A stretch of 42,500 nt of DNA from Paulinella micropora (lineage: Eukaryota > Cercozoa > Imbricatea > Euglyphida > Paulinellidae). Both the position numbers and the translations under genes were made by a program. Position 1 is the stretch's first letter. Every line of letters begins with the position of its first letter. The notes beneath the pieces are model-generated. The model ran no database searches. It worked only from the letters and a program-made list of their open reading frames with translations, and was not told the DNA's origin. The DNA lies in contig WBZZ01003856.1 in the NCBI GenBank assembly GCA_019918135.1, positions 102,501 to 145,000 of the forward strand, in the 5' to 3' direction. This document shows, piece after piece, positions 37,089 through 42,500 of this stretch.

Positions 37089-39841
37089 CATATGCTCTCC
37101 AGTGCTGGAGCATACACTCGACATCGTCTGTCCAGCGTCGGCTCGAGCACATGAAGTGAGCTCGCTTATGCTTGCCGTTGTATAACTCTATGCCTTGTTT
37201 GTTGAAGTCGGAAAGGGTGAGGTTAGGGGTAAGAAGCAGCAGCTCAAAGGCATGATCAACAAAAATGTGAACATAGATAGTTATGAAAGCCGGTGATAAA
37301 ATTGGCAGTCTAGCTGCCCTATCTGCCGGTGACTCTGCGTCTATGTCATCCGGCGCCCGGCCCCGTGGAAAGATAGCGCGATGAAAGAATCGGCGCAGGG
37401 CTTGTTGATGTTTGAGTATGTGCACCACCTCTTCCCCCTCCGATTTATGAAGCCCTAACCACAACGTGTGCCACTCCACCCACAGCTTCCGCAACTCCTC
37501 TCCTCTCTTTGAATCCTTGTCACCTTCCACTATCACTCCCAAGTTTATGCTATACTCCTTCACCTTCTCCCCCAACTTCCTTGCCATGCAACCATTAAGT
37601 TCTTTCCACTTAAAGTTGCATGTGCCCTCTTTGTCTTCCATACCCTTCGCCCCAAACCACCAGTACACCCCCCCTCTTTTCAGCTCCCCTCTTATTCTCT
37701 CCAACACCTCCAAGTGTTTCTCTTGTCCCCACTCTATCTTCTTCTTCAACTCAGGGTCATGATGAGCCTGGGCCCAAATGGAGCCATGCAAGGCCTCGTG
37801 GATGGCATGGTTTAGTAAACGGTTCTGAACCCTGATGAAGAAATGTAATGTGTCTGGTATCCGACGCTTGAGAGGTATCCAGGGGAAGAGGTCGACCCTA
37901 TCACCCATGGCTGGGTGTGTACACTTCTCAGCGTCGGATACTATGGGGTGGTTGGTGAGGACGTCTTGAAGTTGCGGGCCTTTTGTGATCAGACAGTATA
38001 TACATGGGTTAGTTGCTCTAAAACTACCCGATGAATGTCCAGCCACAGTGGCCATAAACTTCAAGTCTCCTCCCAACCAAAACGTGAACTGGCGGCGAAC
38101 TGTGGTGGGTTTGGGGTCGCCTTCCGTGATATAATAATCTCCCTCTTCCTGCAACTGTCTAAGGTCCTCCCTAAATGATTGGTAATTATCCCCAGCAGGA
38201 GTGAGAGCAAAAGGAAAAATGAAGTCTGTGGCATTAAACTTCCTGCGCAGTTGTTTATCTTTCGGTATTACCCGGAGGATCCACAGTGTGCTTGTCTTGT
38301 TCTTGCTGATGGCGCGACCATCAGCTTGAAGAAGAACATCCACATTCGGCTCTTGCAAGCCGTATGTGCTGCACACCCACCGCAGGACTTTACGTGGACA
38401 CAGCTTCACTTCTTTGGGAACCTCTTCTAACTGCTGGCATTCGGCAAATGTAGGTTTTAAGTCAAACTGCTGCTCAACTTTTTGACCAAGGTCCTTCCTA
38501 GCTTCTTGGAATTTAGAAAAAGGAAGGTCCTTGTTCAAAAAGCCATGCGATTTCAGTTTGTTTAAAACTGCCTGACTAATATTCTCGTCATCTGTGAATA
38601 ATATGAGTGGCATGAGTTGTTTGTATGGATCGGAGTTTTTACCTCCTATGGTGGGCGAGTGTGAGTGCAGATCGTAATTTTTGCGCGCCCACTTGTACCA
38701 CTGCTTAGTTACAAACTCTACTTCTTCACCTGCCCTATCTGCTAAGTGTTTGGCAAAAGCATCCTGCATAATCCTAACATCTGATCTTATGTTTCGTTTT
38801 CCTCTCTCATCTACCTGGCTGTAACTCTTTCTCATTCTAGGGGCATAGGACAGCACAGCCTTATGTTTATTAGTTTGAAACTCTACAAAGTGACTGCCTG
38901 ATAGAGGTGAGGTGATATGGCGAGTAATTTGTAGTGATGGATGGGTATGTATGTGTGAAGGGAGAGGAGAAAGAATAGAAAAGTGTTTTTGTATGTCGGA
39001 AATGTCCTTGCCGCAAGAGGACTTTACCTTGTTTGACCTCTCTGGCGTTGTGTAAGGCACGTTCTTGCTTTGCCTAGGGCGCCCCCGAGCAGGTGTCACT
39101 GGTGTTGGGACCTATCAACCACAAATGTGTACAAACAGGCACGTTATGTGACACTTTACCTGCAAAAAAGTGCTGAAAAAGAAGCCGTATCTGCGGAAAA
39201 CAATGAATAAATGCAAAGCAAACGCACAGAGGACATACATAAACATGTAGGTACGAAATGGATTGAGAAATGACCGTAATAGTGGCCTCCATGTTGACTT
39301 CGTCTCCAGCCGCAACGATGGCGACAGAGGGTCCTCGTTGCTGTAGCTCCAAGTCCACACCCTTGGCTTCCAGTTCCGCAACTGTAGGGGAGAACAAAGA
39401 ACACACGCATACAATATGCATTACAGCTGTTACATGCAAGAAAAATAGATCACACACAACACAAACACACTCTACTCCCACACATTTCCAACATACAAAC
39501 AGAAACAGAAACACACACAAAACACATAGAAACAGCATGCAGGCACTCACCTAATTCTCTCTGAGCCTTTCTGGAGGCCTTATGAATCATTATCCTACAT
39601 AACAGGCACAGAAAATATGATGTATGTATACTAAACAAACGAAAACAAGCACTAAAATTCGAAGAAATTGGTGTTCAGAAAAAGTGGCTTACTCCTGTTG
39701 TCGTTGTGCTTTTTTTGCAGCTTTTTTAGTTTTTTGCTGGGAAAGCAGTTCTCTACCCGCTGCTGTCTTTTTTTCATTTTTTCGTAGGTAGGATCGCTTG
39801 ATAGGGGCTTTTTGGTTTAACCTTGTCTTTTTTTTCGCCAT
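37006..39841 (-). CDS. Four-exon gene, AT-hook and transposase-like protein (exons 39841-39693, 39594-39551, 39381-39275, 39111-37006)
   Basis: The long ORF (39099-37006) continues upstream through introns with GT-AG ends: GTAAGC...TAG, GTGAGT...CAG and GTCATT...TAG, with phases that join in frame. Exon 1 starts at an ATG (39841) and is very basic. Exon 4 has an AT-hook-like TPARGRPRQSK. The body includes VLLQADGRAISKNK, FTFWLGGDLKFMATVAGHSS, a CIYC pair and PDTLHFFIRVQNRLL. I recall similar GGDxKF-Cys-x2-Cys segments in uncharacterised, repeat-associated proteins of animals, but I cannot confirm a transposase fold. The last 28 codons read into the vWA repeat in a foreign frame, so the native C-terminus is lost. 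Confidence 0.55.
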
Positions 39842-40095
39842 CGATTTTCGACAAGTCAAAATGTATTGCCGGTTTTTCCGGTACTGATGGCATTTTTATG
39901 TTGTGAAATGCCGAGTTTGCTTACGGGCCCGCGGCACCAGTTTCAAGTCGGAGGTACATGTGTTCGCAGCGAGTGTGTGTTCAAACCACGTTGTTTCAAG
40001 CAAAAGCAAGCATGACACAAGTGTTTTTATCAGAAAACCTGGTCTTTCCTGTATTTGAAATCCTTATTATCGACTTCAATTTTCACATTTGACGA
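39842..40095. other. Spacer upstream of the spliced gene
   Basis: AT-rich sequence likely to contain the promoter of the spliced gene. No ORF of note is present and no motif can be called. Confidence 0.4.
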
Positions 40096-40790
40096 CACCC
40101 CGACCGCGTCGTGAGGCGGCCCAGTCCCGGGCCCTACTAGTGATTGTTTTACTTACTTAAGTTATAATCTTAGTTGAACTACTACATTATTATTTAATAA
40201 TGTCACTTTTTTTTTGTGGTTGCTTGGTTCAACTTCTTGGTTGCTTGGTTGCTTAGTTGATTAGTGTCTTAGTGCCGCCTTGGAGTTTTGCTTGCTCGGA
40301 TTAGGCAACAGAGATTTACATGAACAGGTCTGTTTTGATTGACAGCGACGTCGAATAAGGTGGCTCTGCAGTGGACAATCTTGAAACTTGAAGCCCCTTC
40401 TTTCCTGCCGTGAACACTGTCCAACTTTTATCAGTTTTTATTTTTGGACTGAAGTTTTGTGTTTGTTGTTGTTGTTGTTGTCAACGACGTGCAAGTTGCA
40501 GTTCGACAGTCTCCTCCGCATGGACTCGGATTAGCATCTGCAGGCGACTGCGGAAATACTGGAAAGCCTTGCGAACCCCAGCAGCGTTGTCCTCCACTGC
40601 GTGCACTGTCACGTGGGGCTTCCCCGGGTCTAGCTCAACCAAGGCACACTCTGCAGACTGACCCACTGCCAAGAGCACGGCATGGAAGCTGGGCACACCA
40701 GGACAAGCTAGCGCGCTCTTTGCTTCTGCAAGAGTGCTTTGGCTTTCCGTGTCCTCTCCATCGGTGAGGACAAGCAAGACTGGCCGTCGC
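40096..40790. repeat. 698-bp direct repeat, copy 2 (695 bp)
   Basis: Same sequence as 36391-37088. Here it is continuous with the intact vWA gene, so this is the likely source copy. Confidence 0.9.
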
Positions 40791-41491
40791 TGCGCCGACT
40801 TCTTGAATTGTGGCATGGATGTGGTGATGGCGTCGTACAGACGCGTTCGGCCACCTGCTTGCAATGATGCGATCTTCTCTGGGTTCACCCTGGACGGGGC
40901 CACTGGGTCGTGGGTCAAGCACGTCATCTCGGAGTCAAAGGTCTCGATGAAGACAAGATCCTTCTGATCGAGTTGTTCCAGAATCGACACGATTCCCTCC
41001 TGCGCGTCCCGCAGCTTCCCACCCGCCATTGAACCTGATGTATCCAACAAAAAGGATAGGTAGACTGGCTGTCGTTGCAAGGTTCCCGGAACTTCCTTCA
41101 TCACCCTTGCGGTGGTAGTACTGGTGGTCATGGTGACAACTTGTGATCTGCGGAACGTATGCGCCTCCTCGTCCAGCATGGGCTTGTTTGGGTTCCGAAG
41201 TTGTAGAACTCCTTGTATTCCAGAAGCCGCAAGTGTAAGCGCCCCAACCTGGGACGCGGGAGAACGTCGAGTTTCTGTGTGTCTCTGTCGAAGCTCGACT
41301 CCACCACATACGCTGGAGCCCTCGGCAAACAGGTACGAACCGCGCTTGCCTTGGTGCATCCCAAGTGCTGTGCCGCCATCCTTGCGTTGTGTACGGTGGC
41401 CAGATTGCTCAAGGTGAGACTCGAACAAGCGCTTGTCGTTGAACGTGCCGGAACACACAGAACACCTGAAACTACTACGCGGACCCAGCAT
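40481..41491 (-). CDS. C2H2 zinc finger plus von Willebrand factor A domain protein
   Basis: The preferred start is the Met at 41491; the frame is open to 41641 but that part looks non-coding. Residues 8-33 form a C2H2 finger (FRCSVCSGTF with H-x5-H). The vWA domain begins at PVYLSFLLDTSGSMAGG, carrying the DxSxS part of the MIDAS metal site. Thr in GGRTRLYDA and Asp in LLVLTDGED complete it. The protein ends in TGA (40481-40483) before a GTT repeat. vWA domains bind ligands through a Mg-coordinated site. The lack of a signal peptide suggests an intracellular role. The first 130 residues after the finger are unrecognised. Confidence 0.75.
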   Translation of the reverse strand: MLGPRSSFRCSVCSGTFNDKRLFESHLEQSGHRTQRKDGGTALGMHQGKRGSYLFAEGSSVCGGVELRQRHTETRRSPASQVGALTLAASGIQGVLQLRNPNKPMLDEEAHTFRRSQVVTMTTSTTTARVMKEVPGTLQRQPVYLSFLLDTSGSMAGGKLRDAQEGIVSILEQLDQKDLVFIETFDSEMTCLTHDPVAPSRVNPEKIASLQAGGRTRLYDAITTSMPQFKKSAQRRPVLLVLTDGEDTESQSTLAEAKSALACPGVPSFHAVLLAVGQSAECALVELDPGKPHVTVHAVEDNAAGVRKAFQYFRSRLQMLIRVHAEETVELQLARR

Positions 41492-41984
41492 AATAAAAAC
41501 AATGAACGAATGAGTTTTGTTTCTTTGGTTCCAGAAGAAAAGGCTCGCAATGCAAGCTTGACCATAATGAGTTGTATATACCAGTTGTGGCACATGGTGC
41601 CACTTCAACGGTTTTTTCTCGTTCTTGCAGGAAAATGGCATCCGTATATTTGAAAAACGGCAAATCCCCTTGCCGTTTCATTATACAACTTAGATCCGCG
41701 CCAGTCGATATCTCTGTGGCCTTCCAATCAAACAACAACTAACTATTGCTACGCCCACTAAAAGAATCTTTTTCTTCTTCTCGTCAAGAAAAACCATAGT
41801 CAGAGACTAGTCAGCAAACTTTGAGGGAGTGAAATATGTGAAAAAGAAAAGATGAAGGAAGAGGAAGTCGGAAGAAAGAGGTGTCAAGCGAGGGAACAGA
41901 AAAGAGCATTTGTTGATGAGCAAAGCGTCAAACTACTTTTCTTCACAGCATTCAAATCTTGCTTTTTGATATAAGGAAATAAGA
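41492..41984. other. Upstream region of the vWA gene, no gene seen
   Basis: Mixed sequence becoming purine-rich after 41840 (AAAGAAAAGATGAAGGAAGAGG). It may contain the vWA promoter or a 5' exon, but I cannot support one. Confidence 0.35.
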
Positions 41985-42380
41985 ATCTCCTCCTCTTTCC
42001 GTTACCTTCGCTCCTCTTCCGACCTCCGACTTCCTCCTTCCCACCGACTTTCTCTCTTCTTTCGATTTTTTCCTCCGTTCCCTCATGACCTCCTCCCTCC
42101 CTACCGCCTCTCTCTTCCCTTCCTCCTTTCCTCCTTTCCTCCACCTTCCTCCTTTCCTCCCTCCCTTCCTCCCTTCCTCGCTTCCTTCCTTCCTTCCTTC
42201 ATTCCTTCCTTACTTCCTTCCTTCCTTCCTTCCTTCCTTCCTTCCTTCCTTCCTTCCTTCCTTCCTTCCTTCTTTCCTTCCTTCCTCCCTCCCTCCCTCC
42301 TCCCTCCCTCCCTTCCTCCCTCCCTCCCTCCCTCCCTCATACTACCTACTCCTACCTACCTACCTACCTACCTACCTACT
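41985..42380. repeat. Polypyrimidine microsatellite tract: TTCC, CTCC and CTAC repeats
   Basis: The plus strand is almost pure C/T for about 400 bp, with TTCC repeats (about 42180-42285), CTCC repeats (42285-42335) and CTAC repeats (42342-42379). ORFs on both strands here (poly-Pro/Ser/Leu and Glu/Gly/Lys) are products of the repeat. Confidence 0.9.
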
Positions 42381-42500
42381 TCAAATGCATTATTTACCTC
42401 TTCCTTTGTCAATGCTATGAGGTTTTTTCTGAGAGATCTTTGTAAGAAAATTGAAGGACTAACCAGGAGTCATGCTTCTGGTTTGTCTGTAGGATTATAG

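Noticed and set aside
36391..40790. The 698-bp direct repeats as LTRs of a new retroelement
   Set aside because: They begin CACC and end TCGC, contain part of a vWA coding sequence, show no primer-binding site or polypurine tract, and enclose a spliced gene without RT.
42085..42420. Pro/Ser/Leu-rich ORF at the right end and its Glu/Gly antisense
   Set aside because: Both are translations of the TTCC/CTCC microsatellite.

Overview
The window looks like eukaryotic nuclear DNA, probably from a protist or alga. It carries canonical GT-AG spliceosomal introns (37-40 kb), a Ty3/gypsy LTR retrotransposon, AATAAA-type signals and long microsatellites. I cannot name the species. Three kinds of DNA are stitched together: a GC-rich, compact, apparently intronless block (about 1-1015 and 2735-25500), a retrotransposon plus a second fragment of it (25618-35899 and 1016-2734), and a lower-GC flank with an intron-containing gene and a vWA gene (36-42.5 kb).

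GC-rich block. It begins with a membrane-protein gene cut off by the retrotransposon fragment. Next come two tandem copies of a large secreted/surface protein gene (signal peptide, PKD-like region, BspA/DUF285 repeats, Ser/Thr/Pro repeats, EGF-like domains, discoidin-like domain); the first copy lacks its 5' half. Three remnants of a D5-type superfamily 3 helicase gene follow on the minus strand, separated by two minisatellite arrays in opposite orientation. Then come unfamiliar proteins, a type I membrane protein, a histidine-phosphatase-like protein, two F-box-like proteins, a second membrane-protein paralogue, and two more surface-protein fragments meeting tail to tail. Close packing on both strands, lack of introns, D5-type helicases and 3'-end hairpins fit an endogenised and decaying large DNA virus, but this is inference. 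Nearly every gene here is broken by frameshifts. Either the block is decaying or the sequence has many indel errors, and the reading frames alone cannot separate these.

Retrotransposon. A complete Ty3/gypsy element of about 10.27 kb lies on the minus strand (25623-35894). It has unusually short LTRs (90 and 85 bp), a 5-bp target duplication, a polypurine tract and a candidate primer-binding site. Gag carries a CCCH finger instead of a zinc knuckle. The frames for protease, RT, RNase H and integrase are recognisable but interrupted several times. The element split a small ORF whose two halves rejoin in frame when one target duplication is removed. An inverted second copy of its 5' end (1016-2734) is fused to the first surface-protein gene.

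Right flank. A four-exon minus-strand gene encodes a basic, AT-hook-bearing protein of possibly transposon origin. It lies between two direct copies of about 697 bp that contain the 3' end of a vWA gene. The intact vWA gene, which also has a C2H2 finger, follows. The window ends in an almost pure pyrimidine microsatellite.
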